Positions 52,263 to 64,000 of a stretch of DNA of 64,000 nucleotides are shown piece by piece. Below the pieces are notes generated by a model. The model worked only from the letters and a program-made list of their open reading frames with translations. It was not told the DNA's origin and ran no database searches. Within the stretch, counting starts at the first letter, position 1. Each line of letters starts with the position of its first letter. The translations under genes and the position numbers were made by a program. Source of the stretch: Microvelia longipes (taxonomy: Eukaryota > Arthropoda > Insecta > Hemiptera > Veliidae); assembly GCA_018340805.1 (NCBI GenBank), contig JACMZG010001863.1:26739690-26803689 (forward strand). The letters run 5' to 3'.

Positions 52263-54045
52263 TAACATTTTTTGATACTTTATATTGAGTAGTACAACAA
52301 TCATTATTGCAAGTATTAGGGTTAGTATTGTTTCGTTGCTTGAAGAGGCTGGAGAATTACAACAATCCAGTCTTTGCACTCTAAAGGCAAATAATGGGGA
52401 GGCTTTTTTATGAAAAAATAGGAAGGAGTTGGGTCAATAAAAAAAGGTAATTTTGACCATTCTCCAGGGGAGGAATCGGGCATTCCCCAGAAATATACCA
52501 CCCGCGTAGTCCTTTGATTTTAAGGAAACAATTCTTTGACTTATACTTCTACTCTTAATATCACCATTACTATTGACCTATATTGACATAATTACTACTA
52601 TTACACTTACAAGTCACAGTCCCAAAATAGGTTCGGCAATACTATGATTTAAAATTAAATTTTATAAAACAAATCATTATTGTGATGAGAATACGCTAAA
52701 ATTAGTTTTAGCTCGCAAAATCGAGTTTTCTAACGAACTACTCTAATGCTCTTTTGGGTTTTATTGAATAATTTAAGTCGCACGGCTGAAGATTTGTAAT
52801 GTTTGAAGCAATTTTAAGGGAAAATTTCCGCGTGGTAATAAGAACAAAAATAAATTTTAAACAAGTTTCTACTTGAAAACCGCTTTTAAACACACCAGAA
52901 ATCATAAAAAGGTTAATAACATTTGCTAAATCTAACCAACAGAAATATTTTACTAAAGAAATTAATTTAAGTATTTCCTTAATTACTAAAGATTAAGAAT
53001 TACAAAAATCTTTAGAAATATTCTTTGAAGTTCAAGGAACTTATAGTTATAATATAATATTCTTAGTTTTAATGGTTATATTTTGTGAACAGAAATCAAG
53101 ATAAGTTTTAAGGAAAAGTTTTTTTACTCGGTTTTGTTAGAGATGAGATTTTATAGTTTGTATGTTTAGTCAACATTTTTAAATATTTGACTTAAGCGAT
53201 ACTTTAACTTATATTTTCCCTTATTAAGTATATATTTTTAGCTTAATTAAAGCCCTAATACATAAAGGCTAAAGCATTTCTAGATTTTCAAATAATTGAT
53301 TCTATTTTATAATCCTCAAGGAACAGTCAATAAGAATGTTTTGTTCATAAATAAAAAAATAAATAAAGTTTAATTTTATTTTATTTGCCTTCGACAGTAA
53401 GTATATGGAGAAAGTATTATTCTTATACAATTTAAGTATTTATTTCTCAGATGCTATCTATTGACACCTTTTATTCAATAAACACTTTTTTTAACTTCAA
53501 CTAATTCATTGATTTTCACAAAAACTCAAAAAAGACATTGAAGTCAACCAAAAAAGTTTATTGGAACGAGTTAGAAATTTGTTGGTTCCGCTTGGTTAGC
53601 CTTTTAAAAGCTAACATCCGACCTCGATTATAAGTCAAATCATTTGAGGGTAAACAATCAAGAAAACGTTGATTTTTACGACTGATTTCGTCAAATCAAA
53701 GTAGGACTTTTTCTTTTTGTTTTTTGCGTAATAACGGATAAGAAAACTAGGATGAGGTAGTAGAAACCTGATATTCAATGATCCTTAAAAATATTGGTTT
53801 GGGGTTTTCATTTTTCGCTTTTTTATGGAGTAACTAATATTTATCTTACTAACACATATTTTCTTTTCTTAATTACTTTGCTACAGTCCAGGGGAAAACT
53901 GTGAAATCAAATATAATTACTTATTTCGTTAAACATTACTCTAGCAACAGAACGCAAACTTTAAATATGATAAGTTAGTTTTTTATAGTTGTTTTGTTTT
54001 AGTTTTATATTTCTTTAGGTTAGATTTGCAAATGTACACATATTA
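52263..54045. other. AT-rich non-coding DNA
   Basis: No gene. A purine-rich patch at about 52,380-52,510 (ending cattccccagaaatatacca) looks like transposon debris. Confidence 0.45.
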
Positions 54046-54367
<322 letters not shown>

Positions 54368-54424
54368 CCACCTCACTCCCGCCCTCTCCGTCATGATGTT
54401 TTTCAATTTATGAGTAAATATGAT

Positions 54425-54510
54425 GTTAGGAATCTAGCGGTATAAGAATGAGCTCTGCAAATCCAATAAGGTGAGGAAAGTTTCGGGGTACCCTGCACCC
54501 GATTTTAATT
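54425..54510 (+). mobile_element. 5S-core repeat family, tail fragment
   Basis: Contains caaatccaataaggtgagga and the end cggggtaccctgcacccgat. Confidence 0.75.
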
Positions 54511-55967
54511 TAATTATACGACAAAAAATATTATTGTTAATAATAATAACAGGGTAAGCGAATAGATAACGTTTGTAGGAGAACAATTTAATACAATCCT
54601 GTTTTATAAATATTTACTGCTAAATTAATTGCATAATAGGAAGTTTTTTTATCTAAGTAATACAATATTTAACAGATTCTGTGGTCAGAGCACACTTGGT
54701 TACCTTTAACTTAAGCCCTGATTAAGCTAGATTATTCTATTTAAAAGTGAAAGCAGTGTGGTTACATAGAGTTCCTGATAATTTTATTTTTAAAGTATTG
54801 ACAACCAGTTGATGAGTAAAGAGACCAAGTACAAGTACGGAAGCCATTCAAATTCGTATAATATTCTTGCTCTATTAAAGGCAGGTCCAATTTTACACTT
54901 TAAACATTTTTTTTTTGAAAACTATTTAATACTCAAGGAATTTAAAAAAATAATAAATTAATTTTTAATAAATACTTAAATCTCTGAATTAATTTAAAAG
55001 TAATTATAATAATATTAATACCTTTATCTAGACTAATAAATCCATAATGATCATAGTATTTAGGCCAGATTAGTATTTTATACTGGATAAAGTTAATATG
55101 CGGACAGTGCGCGTAGGCTAACGCCTCTGTATCCGGATTAGTCACTTTTTAATGGAATTTTCCGCCTTCCGGTCATATCTAATTTCTTCATCGTTTCTAA
55201 TACTTTTTAAGAAGATTAAATATGAAGAATTTTAAAGGATTATTAGTGATAAAGAGGACACTGAACTAAATTTTCGTCTTCCAATTTGTTTTATGTTCTT
55301 TATTACTGAAAGTGTCACTCATATGGACATACTTTTATTTGATGTAATTGTTTGGTCAATTATTGTTATTTTAATAGAAATACTCACCAGCAGAACAGAT
55401 TCCAAGAGTAGCACATGACTGGTCACTTTGACCATTTCTTGTTCAATACAGGACACATTTATTATTTCCATTCAAAACTAATATCAATATGTGGTTAAAG
55501 TTATTAAGTTTTTTATATAGTTTAAAAAAATCGAGAAAAGGTCAAACGTTTTAAATATTTTGACTTGTCTCATTACAGGTTATTCCTCTTAGTTCTCTAA
55601 CTTACCTATTTAAAAAAATCAAGGACAAATTTTATTTTAAAACAAAAGACTTTTTTTTAATTTTTTAAAATGAACTATTCTTTTTTCGAATGCTGAATTT
55701 TAAGATATTTCCTGTAATTACCTTGAAGGAGAAAAAATCAAGTGTAAATATTGAGAAAAATAGGAAATCTATATTTTCGTGAATTTTCAAATAATATTAT
55801 GCTATACATAATGTTAATGTCGTTATATGTTAATGTTATTACACCTCTAAATGTTTATAAAATGGTACTTGTATTAATATTTTTCAGTGTGGATTTTTGG
55901 ATAAATCTATCTGTTTTATATGTAATATTTACTGTTTTGCACACGAACCATACTGTGTTGACCATTT
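54511..55967. other. AT-rich non-coding DNA
   Basis: No gene. The frame at 55,751-56,035 is hydrophobic and motif-free and overlaps a dispersed repeat. Confidence 0.45.
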
Positions 55968-56045
55968 CAGCGAATATCAAAAGGAAAAATGAGCTTATGA
56001 CGTTGGGGTCAAAAAGGAGGGAAGTGGTATCTTAAAGGAGGGGAG
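55968..56045 (+). repeat. Dispersed repeat fragment (family also at 9,568)
   Basis: The stretch cagcgaatatcaaaagg...aatgagcttatgacg followed by aaggaggg matches 9,568-9,655. The next ~470 bases, with gcgcatctgcgcattaatg near 56,410, may belong to the same unidentified element. Confidence 0.65.
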
Positions 56046-57424
56046 TCAGAGAGACTGCCATAATTACCGAACAATTGGCATAATTCAACCATGCTGGTTC
56101 AGTGCTATTCAGATATCGAAATTTTGAAAGGATAGTAATAGATTTTGATAGCATGGCAAAAAAATAAGATTTTTTTTTCTTCCTGCGATTTTTTCTATCG
56201 CCAATGGATCAGAAGTTATTCGAGGTTGGATTATGCCCATGTTTTGGTTCAAGGCTCTCCAGAGGCCAAACTATAAACAAAAGATAGGGTCAAAAAAATT
56301 CTAGGAGGAAAAATTCTAGTCATAGAATTGAAATCTACAGTTTCCTATCTACTTTTCTGTTATTTCACTTCGTCCAACAGGAGCTTATTCCTTATTGGAA
56401 ATAAAGCTTCGTGCGCATCTGCGCATTAATGCACCCTTACGGCCGTTAAAGGTCTGCTCTAGCGCTCGAGATATTTGATGGTTCCAACCTAGCTGGTACC
56501 CTGTATAGAGATGATAAATGCTTTATTTTGTTTTTATTATGTATGTATTGTTTATTTATTTTTTATAAAAAAAAATCAAGTTTGTTATGTAACTTATTAT
56601 TTTATATTAATTTACTATGTTTCAATAAACACACTGTCGTAAAATGTCAATATGTATGTATCCTTTATTCAATAAGTATAATTTAAGATTGAAAAGATAT
56701 AAATTGAACAAGTAAAAATCAATAATCATAATTTACAATTTTATGAGATGGTTATTATTTACCATAATCATAAGATGGTTTATTCAAATCACAATACTTA
56801 CTTACCAGTCATGTTACATTTCTAGTAATTCTTGTTCTTGAATAAATTCCAAAAAATATTTATAAAGTTTATTTTTTTAGTCATGTATAATGCGTTGAAG
56901 TTTCAACTTCATTGTTTTATCATTTTTAGTTGTTGAGTTTCTTTTTGGACCATCTTAAGTGGCGCTGAAACTAGTCTCATTCGGGTTATAGCTTGTCATC
57001 TTTCTGTAAATGTTTAATTATTTTATGTTCACAATGGAATTTAAGAAAAGCCCAATGCTGATATATGCTGGATCAGATTTTTAAAAATCTTCTTTTAAGC
57101 ATTCTTTTATTTTTGGATAATATCTTCTTCATATGATACATAATAATAAATAATGAACCTATTAAGTCACAACCAAGTTAAATTAATAACTCTATGGAGG
57201 AAGTCTAGCGAGTCGTTGTTCCTCTTCTTATTTGGCCTAAGACATTTTGGCCTGTTGCTATTAGGGAAATATTAGGCCAAGTGCATTAGAAAATAGAACT
57301 TTTAAGAAGATCCAACCAGTTCCAATTATCTCGATTCTAATTCATTAAAGTTGGAATTCAATTTAATCAAAAGAAACTTCCAGAATTCAAGATTATTTCA
57401 GTATTATTTTGTATTAAAACAGCT
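56046..57424. other. AT-rich non-coding DNA
   Basis: No gene supported. Confidence 0.45.
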
Positions 57425-57690
57425 ATTTCAGGTTTTTTTAATTTCGTGGGTTTTATAGAGTTAGTAGGATGGCCGGACGTTGTTTCCTTTTGACAACGGT
57501 AGTTTTTTAAGATACCTGTTGGCTAAAGTATTGCAGCGGCTTTGGGTCAGACCAGTCAAGTCGGATGAGAAGCTTCGCATACATTTTCGTTCGGATCTTG
57601 TCAGCAAACCTGGCCCCATCAACACCACAAACTTATTCCTAACAAGCATCAACATCTTCCTGACAACTCTTTTTCTTTAATGAACGTCTT
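57425..57690. other. Less AT-rich island with overlapping open frames
   Basis: Base composition is clearly more balanced than the surroundings. Frames of 64-66 codons overlap on both strands (57,461-57,655 minus; 57,480-57,680 plus). The minus frame includes KCMRSFSSDLTGLTQSRC, the plus frame KLRIHFRSDLVSKPGPIN. I recognise neither. It could be a fragment of an unknown retroelement or of an exon. Confidence 0.35.
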
Positions 57691-57979
57691 TTTAACACCT
57701 TACTACAATAAATTGGTTTAACATAACATAAAGACATTTTAATAACTGTAAAAATCTAACTTAAAATAACCTAATTTATCATAGTATTCTAAAATGTTAG
57801 ACAAATTTGAATATAAACTACTAAATTAAATATGGCGTTGAAGCTATTTCAAATTAAGATGTTTTGTATTTTGTACATTGTTTACTGTATAAGTCCATGT
57901 ATGTCTATTTGAAGAATTTAATTTAAAAATTAATTGTACTACTTAGAAATAATTAGAAACACTTTTGTTATTTTTGTTA
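57691..57979. other. AT-rich non-coding DNA
   Basis: No supported feature. Confidence 0.5.
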
Positions 57980-58300
57980 TGATTGATTTGATCTTCTGAA
58001 GACAAACGCTATTCGATTGCTTTGATCATTTGATAATGAAGGTTATCAGAATTATATTGTTACTTTTATCTTATAGATAAAAGAAACAATTATTATCTTA
58101 TGAATGTTATTAGATTTTTTTTTACACTCTATCGATGAATTTTATTGGAATTATTTAATCGCATTGATCTTCTGTCGAAGAATGTTATTGAAATTATTTA
58201 ATTGCATTGATCTTCTGTCGAAGAATGTTATTGGAATTATTTAATCGCATTGATCTTCTGTCGAATGTTATTGGAATAATTTGATCGTTTTAATCTTCTA
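57980..58300. repeat. 43-bp tandem repeat, about 3 good copies plus diverged ones
   Basis: The core cgcattgatcttctgtcgaa recurs with a 43-bp period from 58,144. The first copies are nearly identical, a shortened copy follows, and older relatives (tgatttgatcttctgaag) sit upstream. Confidence 0.9.
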
Positions 58301-59643
58301 GTTTCAGATGAAGAATATAAGTGTGTTAACATCCACTTGTTTAAAATCACCCGCTAGATATCTAGAGGTCGTCATATTAAACACAATAAAGCATTAATTT
58401 CAAGAATATAGTTAGCTTGAGCTTGATTTTATTCAATCAGAATTAAATCAGATCTGCAATCAAACCTGATTGAACAGGTTTGAACGGGAAAATTAAAATG
58501 AAAGGAATAATGAAAAGTAAACTATTCCATTTTAAAATAGCCTTTGCCACAATCTTGGAATATGCGTTTTATTGTGTTTGAGCTCTTATAGTACAGAAGC
58601 GGGATTATAAAAAAAATTTAAACGCAATAGTCATTAGGTTATAATTAATCGTGTTAAAAACAATATTGCCGTAACAAAATCATATAGCTGATTCCCATAT
58701 AGTCATCGCTAAACAACTTAAATCTCAATATTGAGATGAATTCAAAAGAATACATCTAAAACAAGAATCAATTTCTGGTTCCTCACATAACAAATGTAAG
58801 TAGGCTACTTGGGATAGTTAAGAACATACCATTCTAATTACCGAGTTAAATTTAAAATGTAGAATAGAAAAATTATCTAAATATAATGTAACAATAGAAA
58901 AGAATCCATGGTCATTAAAACTAATGACGAGGTAAAACTACACAAATTATAAAAACTTGAAAATTGTGTCAATTTTCTTCTAACTTAAAAATAAGGTTTT
59001 AATTATGATGTACTACATTTCTGTTTACTTTTAAATTAATATGACAAATTCATTATATGCTGTAATTAACTGAAGAAAATAGTATTATCTGGTTCAGTGT
59101 CTCATGAAAGAAAAACAAGTCACACTAAGAAAACCCATACGTCAAAAAAACTAACTGTGCGTCTAAGAAAAACATGGTCGCTCTATTTCACTGAATTATA
59201 ACTGAATCTTTCTTTAGTTATTTTTTGAGGAAGTCTTTGAAAACAATGACCTGGATGGCAATGTGAAGACCTAGGAAGAAGAAGAAAAATTATATTATTT
59301 ATTATAGCGGTATTTATATGAGTAATAAGAGGTCTCTCACTCGTATGACTCGGTGCATAAGTAATGTAATTATATCATATTCTATGGATTCTATTATTGA
59401 ATGCAATTTATATTAAATACATTTAATAGGTGTGCAAAAATATTCTCTGAGAAATTTCTTATTTTCTTATTTGAGAATTTTGTGTAATCTCAATGAGTAC
59501 AATTACCTATCATAACTTTTGAAAAAATATCCTTAAATTATTAACAGAATAGACTTTTGCGTGTATAAAACGTGCCTTGCATTTACCTGCTGTTTTTCAG
59601 ACTTTCTTTGTAATTTTAAAAGAAAATTAACAATCCACACGAA
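58301..59643. other. AT-rich non-coding DNA
   Basis: No supported feature. Confidence 0.5.
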
Positions 59644-59837
59644 ACTGTTACCTTAGTAAACTGTTATCGTAGTAACTGTTACCTTAGTAAACTGTTATCG
59701 TAGTAACTGTTACCTTAGTAAACTGTTATCGTAGTAACTGTTACCTTAGTAAACTGTTATCGTAGTAACTGTTACCTTAGTAAACTATTATCGTAGTAAC
59801 TGTTACCTTAGTAAACTGTTATCGTAGTAACTGTTAT
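59644..59837. repeat. 31-bp tandem repeat, ~6 copies, dimeric unit
   Basis: Each unit is a pair of related halves, actgttaccttagtaa (16) and actgttatcgtagta (15). Copies are almost identical (one visible substitution, actatt near 59,785), implying recent expansion. Confidence 0.97.
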
Positions 59838-59887
59838 CAGAAAGCGTAGATTTTATTAATGACATAATAAATATTTTTAAACATATG

Positions 59888-60225
59888 CAAGTTAAGTCTG
59901 CGTTTCGTATAAGCGTCTTAAATAATACTCTGCCTATATTTAGTTACACTAGTTAACTCTACACTTAGTGTAAAATAAAGAGAGTCATACTTCTTTTAGT
60001 AATTTCAACTTAATTGCTGCAACTTAAGCAAGTTAGATTTACTTTACGTATAAGCGTCATAAACATGATACGTTAAGTGCAAAAGCGCCACATAAAAATG
60101 AGGCTTGAGCTATGTCTAGATACACTAGTTAAGTCTACGCTTATTGAAAAATAAAAGAGAGTCATACTTCTTAATAATTTCCCCCTAATTGCTGCAACTT
60201 AAGCAAGTTAAATCTACATTATGTT
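59888..60225. repeat. Tandem duplication of a ~190-bp unit
   Basis: The phrases tacactagttaa, gagagtcatacttctt, attgctgcaacttaagcaag and gtataagcgtc recur in order, giving about two copies with indels. Confidence 0.85.
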
Positions 60226-60609
60226 TATGGACGTAGTTTCATAATATTAGAGGACATTTTTTTCATCTTTATACGTCCTGATTCTTTATAGTTAGTGTTT
60301 TAAACTATGATAATAGAGTATTTAGATATTAAAGTAGTGTCTTTGCGGCTTATTATTATTTTACAAAATCGAACTATTTTAAGTAATGATTATGCAGTCC
60401 TAGTGAATACTCAATGTGTATAACTTCCCCTTAACACGGAATACAAAGGTGTGAGGGACTGCATACTGTATACGCTTCTCTAGACGTTTAGAGAATAAAT
60501 TAAACAAATATGTTTCATGTGAGAAAAAGTGTTTCAAACATTTTTCATCTAACTGCTATTTATTTATTTTTGGGTGCGTGTATTAAACATGTATAAAAAA
60601 TATTCATAT
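60226..60609. other. AT-rich non-coding DNA
   Basis: No supported feature. Confidence 0.5.
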
Positions 60610-60621
60610 ATTTCAAACTTT

Positions 60622-60652
60622 CAACACACACACACATACATAATATATATAT

Positions 60653-60714
<62 letters not shown>

Positions 60715-61140
60715 TATATATATTTGTTTTCTCGCGATGATATTTTCGAACGCTTTTTCGGATCGAAATAAAACTTCAACTTAGAACAAAAATCAATCAA
60801 TCATATATTTAGGACGCCATTAACCCACTTATGACCAAAAAATCGCTAAAAACGCAATCTTATTGGAAAAGTTAATATGCATGTACTGATATAAGAAATC
60901 GAAATGGGGAAGTAAAAAAAATATCAGCATTGGTAAGATTTTATCGTTTCACATATATTATTTTATGTAATCAAAATTCCCTAATATTGTGGCAGTATGC
61001 CACTTACCAAGACTAGTAATTCGACAATCTCATACAGGACAACAGCAATGTGGCCTCGAAGTGACCATAGGAAGCGTGGGACCGCGAATTGGCTCTTAGC
61101 GCCAGGGTCGCCTCTCTGCCAAGAGGCCAAAGGTCTCTTG
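60622..61140 (+). mobile_element. (TA)n-linked dispersed repeat, long copy
   Basis: (CA)n/(TA)n tract, ttttcgaacgctttttcgg, AT-rich middle, gactagtaattcgacaa, then a GC-richer end closing aagaggccaaagg. It is collinear with 27,604-28,080. The open frame from 60,997 starts in this end and runs into the LINE tail, so it is not a gene. Confidence 0.7.
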
Positions 61141-61186
61141 TTAAGGATTAGGGAGTGTATTTATTTTGATAAAGTTAAGGTACGTA

Positions 61187-61376
61187 GGAAATTATCCTTA
61201 ACCCAAATAAACCCCCCACACACCCAAAAAATAACAAAATTTCATACCAAAATAAATAAATAAAATAAAATAAAAATAAAAGGCACAAATCACCCCAAAT
61301 CAATAAATAAAATATGGCTCCGGTTTACACAAATAAATATCGTATACTTTTGCCAATAAAGATTTTCTTTAAAAAA
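61187..61376 (+). mobile_element. 5'-truncated tail of the I/Jockey-type LINE, 10-bp target duplication
   Basis: The 190 bp match the last part of the 3' UTR of the element at 37,093-42,806: attatcctt-acccaaa-aaaccccc, aatatggctccggt-tacac and cttttgccaataa, ending in an A run. The word aaggtacgta flanks both sides (61,177-61,186 and 61,377-61,386). This is a target-primed insertion that stopped within the 3' UTR, so the family has at least two insertions in this window. Confidence 0.9.
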
Positions 61377-61386
61377 AAGGTACGTA

Positions 61387-61849
61387 AATTTTGTTATTTA
61401 AAAAAATGAACTTCAAAATGAGTAATAAGTAAAAGGAAATGAAATTTCCATTTTTATTGAATTTACCTAATGAATTTTTCGGATACTAAATTTTATACGG
61501 TCAGAAAAAAACACTTTGAAATAATACCTAAGATAGTCTACACTTAACTTACTGGTGCACTCCTTCATGTTTCTGCTAATATTTATTTAGTTATTCTTTA
61601 TCTACATTTTATTTAGTTTTTCTTTAGTATAAACTCTCTATTTTAATAACTTAATTCAATCCATTCCATATAAATATTATAACGGTAAAATAAAATAAAT
61701 TTATATTTATTCTATTATCGATCAAATATCTATTATATAAGTATAATAGGTATTATAAGAAATAGTACATTAATCTTATCTCATTCTTTATATGTTGTAT
61801 AAATAAAATAAATATTATAAATTGTTGTCCTTGGATGGAAATAAAGGTG
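61387..61849. other. AT-rich non-coding DNA
   Basis: No supported feature. Confidence 0.5.
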
Positions 61850-61915
61850 ACTTGTCTGGCTACGGATTTAAGATCTTGCCCTGGGATCAAGTCCGGTAGC
61901 CTATTCTTTCAATAA
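61850..61915 (+). mobile_element. Possible tRNA-derived SINE fragment
   Basis: The stretch gtctggctacgg (A-box-like) is followed after about 20 bases by gggatcaagtccggta (B-box-like). No cloverleaf could be folded by eye. Confidence 0.35.
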
Positions 61916-62083
61916 TGCCTATTCTTATGCCTATAAAAGTTTTTTCAATTGTATTTTTGAAGTGGTTTTTAATATTTTTTTTAAAGTGATAAATGGATTT
62001 AAATATTTAAATTAATGATTTGAATTCAGAGAAATTTATCCATTTGTTTTGATCACAGTTGGTGTATGAAATATTAATCAAAT

Positions 62084-62345
62084 TGTTGGTTTATGTTTGT
62101 ATTTGCCTGATGATAATCAAGTTGTTGGTTTATGTTTGTATTTGCCTGATGACAATCAAGTTGTTGGTTTAAGTTTGTATTTGCCTGATGATATACAAGT
62201 TGTTGGTTTATGTTTGTATTTACCTGATGATAATCAAGTAGTTGGTTTATGTTTGTATTTGCCTGGTATTTTGTCGTTGTAAATTATACCTACAGTTTCT
62301 AATCAAGTTGTTGGTTTATGTTTGTATTTGCCTGGTATTTTGTTT
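62084..62345. repeat. 39-bp tandem repeat, ~5 copies plus partial copies
   Basis: The core gttggtttatgtttgtattt recurs every 39 bp from 62,084 to about 62,275 and again near 62,307. As 39 is divisible by 3, a frame stays open and gives a 13-residue repeat (YLPDDNQVVGLCL); this is not evidence of a gene. Confidence 0.95.
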
Positions 62346-62576
62346 TATGTTCGTATTTACCTGATATTTTGTGGTTGTAAATTATACCTAATTTTTTATA
62401 TTTAGTTCCATTTAAAGTAAAGTAATGTTATTGAATAAGCCTAACAGTTTATTTTTAATTTAAATAAATTAATAAATAGCTTTATATGGTTTATGAAAAC
62501 CCAGTAATAATTATTCATAATAGTATTAAATTTAACCCTCCTGACGACTTTTATGAAGCCCTAGTTCATTAGTAAA

Positions 62577-62880
62577 AAAAAATCAGGTACGGGGTACCTC
62601 GAAACTTCACAATCACACAAATCACATCGGATTTGCTACGTTCACCCTCCCTTCTATTGACTCGTTTCAATTGTCCTCAGAAAGTACAAGTCCCTAAATT
62701 TATACTCCAAGACGTCTTTTGACCGGCTTCGATCGTCCACGATCTGAGGAATACATCCGTTTAATTCCCAGCTGTTACTCGTCCAGGCACTGACCACACT
62801 CGATGCTGCTTAACTTTTATGATCCTACGATGATCATGGATATACTTGTATTGAAACGAAACTTTATTCTACATTTTTAT
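62577..62880 (-). mobile_element. 5S-core repeat family, 3' half with 5S module
   Basis: Inverted tail (aatcaggtacggggtacctc), tail units, 5S module at 62,759-62,817 (gtccaggcactgaccacact, cgatgctgcttaactttt), then the junction phrase gatcctacgatgatcatgg. The 5' half is absent. Confidence 0.8.
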
Positions 62881-63399
62881 TTATAGTATATATTTTTCAC
62901 TTAACTAATCTATGACTTTTAAGGAAAATCTCTTTGATCCTAATAAGTGATAATCAATCCAAAATATAAAAAAACGATACATAAATTGTGAGCAAGAAAA
63001 TATATTCAGAGTCTGACACGGCCCATACTTTGCAGAAACTTGATTCTTTGGGCCGGGTAATGTTCAAGACCAGTATTATTTTAAACATGATACTATTCCT
63101 AGAGTTAAATATTAATTAACAAAACCAAGTCGTAAAGTGGTAACCTGTATTATCTTTTATGATTCGTATATATACCATTTTAAAAGAAATACATTTTGTA
63201 TTGATAAAAATATTATATTTGACACTAAGTTCAAAGAATATAACTTACTCAATATTTAAGGTAATCCATATCGCCTTTAGATGAAAAACGTTTCATGCGA
63301 TCCACGATTTCTATAAACGACAAATATAAAAGTAACGAATTAAAAATAAAATAAAAAATGTCGAGAAAAGGGCTTTGTTTTGGTTCGAGATCGCAATAG
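62881..63399. other. AT-rich non-coding DNA
   Basis: No supported feature. Confidence 0.5.
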
Positions 63400-63577
63400 C
63401 CGGTTCAAATACGAACACTTCGTTCAGAACACGATAGTTTGTAGGAACGCACTGAGTTCGGTTCTGTTTCACGTGAACTTCAGGTAGCGTGGGTAGTGTG
63501 GGTAATATAGTTTGCGCATGCGCACTCCGAGGTCAGTCTTTTCTTGATCCTCCCTCTCTTTTTTTCGCTATTCTGCA
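63400..63577 (+). promoter_or_regulatory. Candidate promoter: NRF1/Ewg palindrome plus initiator
   Basis: A less AT-rich patch in AT-rich surroundings holds tgcgcatgcgca (63,513-63,524), the full palindromic NRF1/Erect-wing site. Nine bases later comes ggtcagtc, whose tcagt (63,533-63,537) is the arthropod initiator. From 63,549 a pyrimidine-rich run ends ctattctgcag (63,577), a good 3' splice acceptor. Downstream I see no exon I can name. Promoter function is inferred from motifs only. Confidence 0.45.
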
Positions 63578-64000
63578 GGACACAGGACACTTTAATCCTT
63601 TGCAGAAGTATAAGGACGTTTTATAAGTTGTATTCTTTTCATCGTTTGCTAGAAAGAAATTATTATCAATTAAACTTATTTAAAGCGATAGTTTCAGATG
63701 AGGCTTACTTCAGATATAGCCTTACTTATGTAACATTAATTAGAACTTCAAGCCCATTTGCGCTGTGTTTATCGCACATTTTATTTAAGTAACTATAACA
63801 TAGAAGAAATAAAACTTTTCTCAAAACTCTTGTAACAAAATCTAATTTTCCTCTAAAACCTAAGGGTGCTAACAAATATGAGGACAAATTTACTGACATT
63901 TTCTGCCGAGCCCTGAGCTATTAATTAACCTAGTTGATCGAGGGGAAGTCAATACATGTAAATGGCTTGATGCCAGTAGTGGCAATGCAGGTAATTGCTA
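63578..64000. other. Sequence downstream of the candidate promoter
   Basis: The open frame to 63,792 (includes SDEAYFRYSLTYVTLI) is unrecognised and has no ATG near the initiator. It may be 5' UTR, intron or nothing. Transcribed sequence, if any, would continue past the window. Confidence 0.3.

Noticed and set aside
62097..62282. 61-codon frame with a 13-residue repeat
   Set aside because: It is the 39-bp tandem repeat read in frame, with no other coding evidence.

Overview
The window looks like intergenic or intronic DNA from a eukaryote, most likely an arthropod and probably an insect. It is very AT-rich, full of long (TA)n and (CA)n microsatellites, contains a 100-N assembly gap (31,237-31,336), and holds decayed non-LTR retrotransposons, cut-and-paste transposon derivatives and short dispersed repeats. 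I found no convincing host protein-coding gene, rRNA gene or intact tRNA gene. Most open frames are translations of microsatellites, tandem repeats or transposon debris. The species cannot be fixed from the sequence.

Layout. 1-4.6 kb: (TA)n tracts and a tandemly duplicated ~0.55 kb unit. 4.6-6.6 kb: a 302-bp MITE with TAA target duplications, an 89-bp tandem repeat and a ~410-bp foldback element. 6.6-12.3 kb: mostly featureless AT-rich DNA with small repeats, including a 33-bp minisatellite. 13.7-14.0 kb: a 303-bp hAT-type MITE. 15.6-16.8 kb: a complete copy of the main repeat family of this window, with a 5S rRNA-like core and a tail that has expanded into a 29-bp/87-bp higher-order minisatellite. 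Fragments of this family recur on both strands across the window. 22.7-23.5 kb: another foldback element. 32.8-35.3 kb: a 1.09-kb PIF/Harbinger-like element with a Myb/SANT-like exon remnant, next to a ~390-bp-arm inverted duplication enclosing a piece of an RLE-type (R2/R4-like) LINE. 37.09-42.81 kb (minus strand): a full-length but mutated I/Jockey-type LINE flanked by an identical 12-bp target duplication. It has an ORF1 with CCHC knuckles and an ORF2 with endonuclease, reverse transcriptase, RNase H and a C-terminal zinc knuckle. 47.2 kb and 61.2 kb: 5'-truncated LINE tails, each with its own perfect target duplication; the 61.2-kb tail belongs to the same family as the 37-43 kb LINE. 57-63 kb: several tandem repeats and more dispersed copies. 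63.4-63.6 kb: a less AT-rich patch with an NRF1/Ewg palindrome upstream of an arthropod-type initiator, the best candidate for a real promoter.

The most notable observations are: (i) the composite repeat family with an internal 5S rRNA-like module, a T-run at its 3' end, and a minisatellite grown from its tail; (ii) a 61-nt near-perfect hairpin just downstream of the LINE ORF2 start codon, whose only two mismatches become G.U pairs in the sense RNA; (iii) the nested inverted repeats at 32.8-35.3 kb; and (iv) the isolated promoter-like patch at 63.5 kb. All calls were made by eye, so repeat boundaries are approximate unless a target-site duplication is given.
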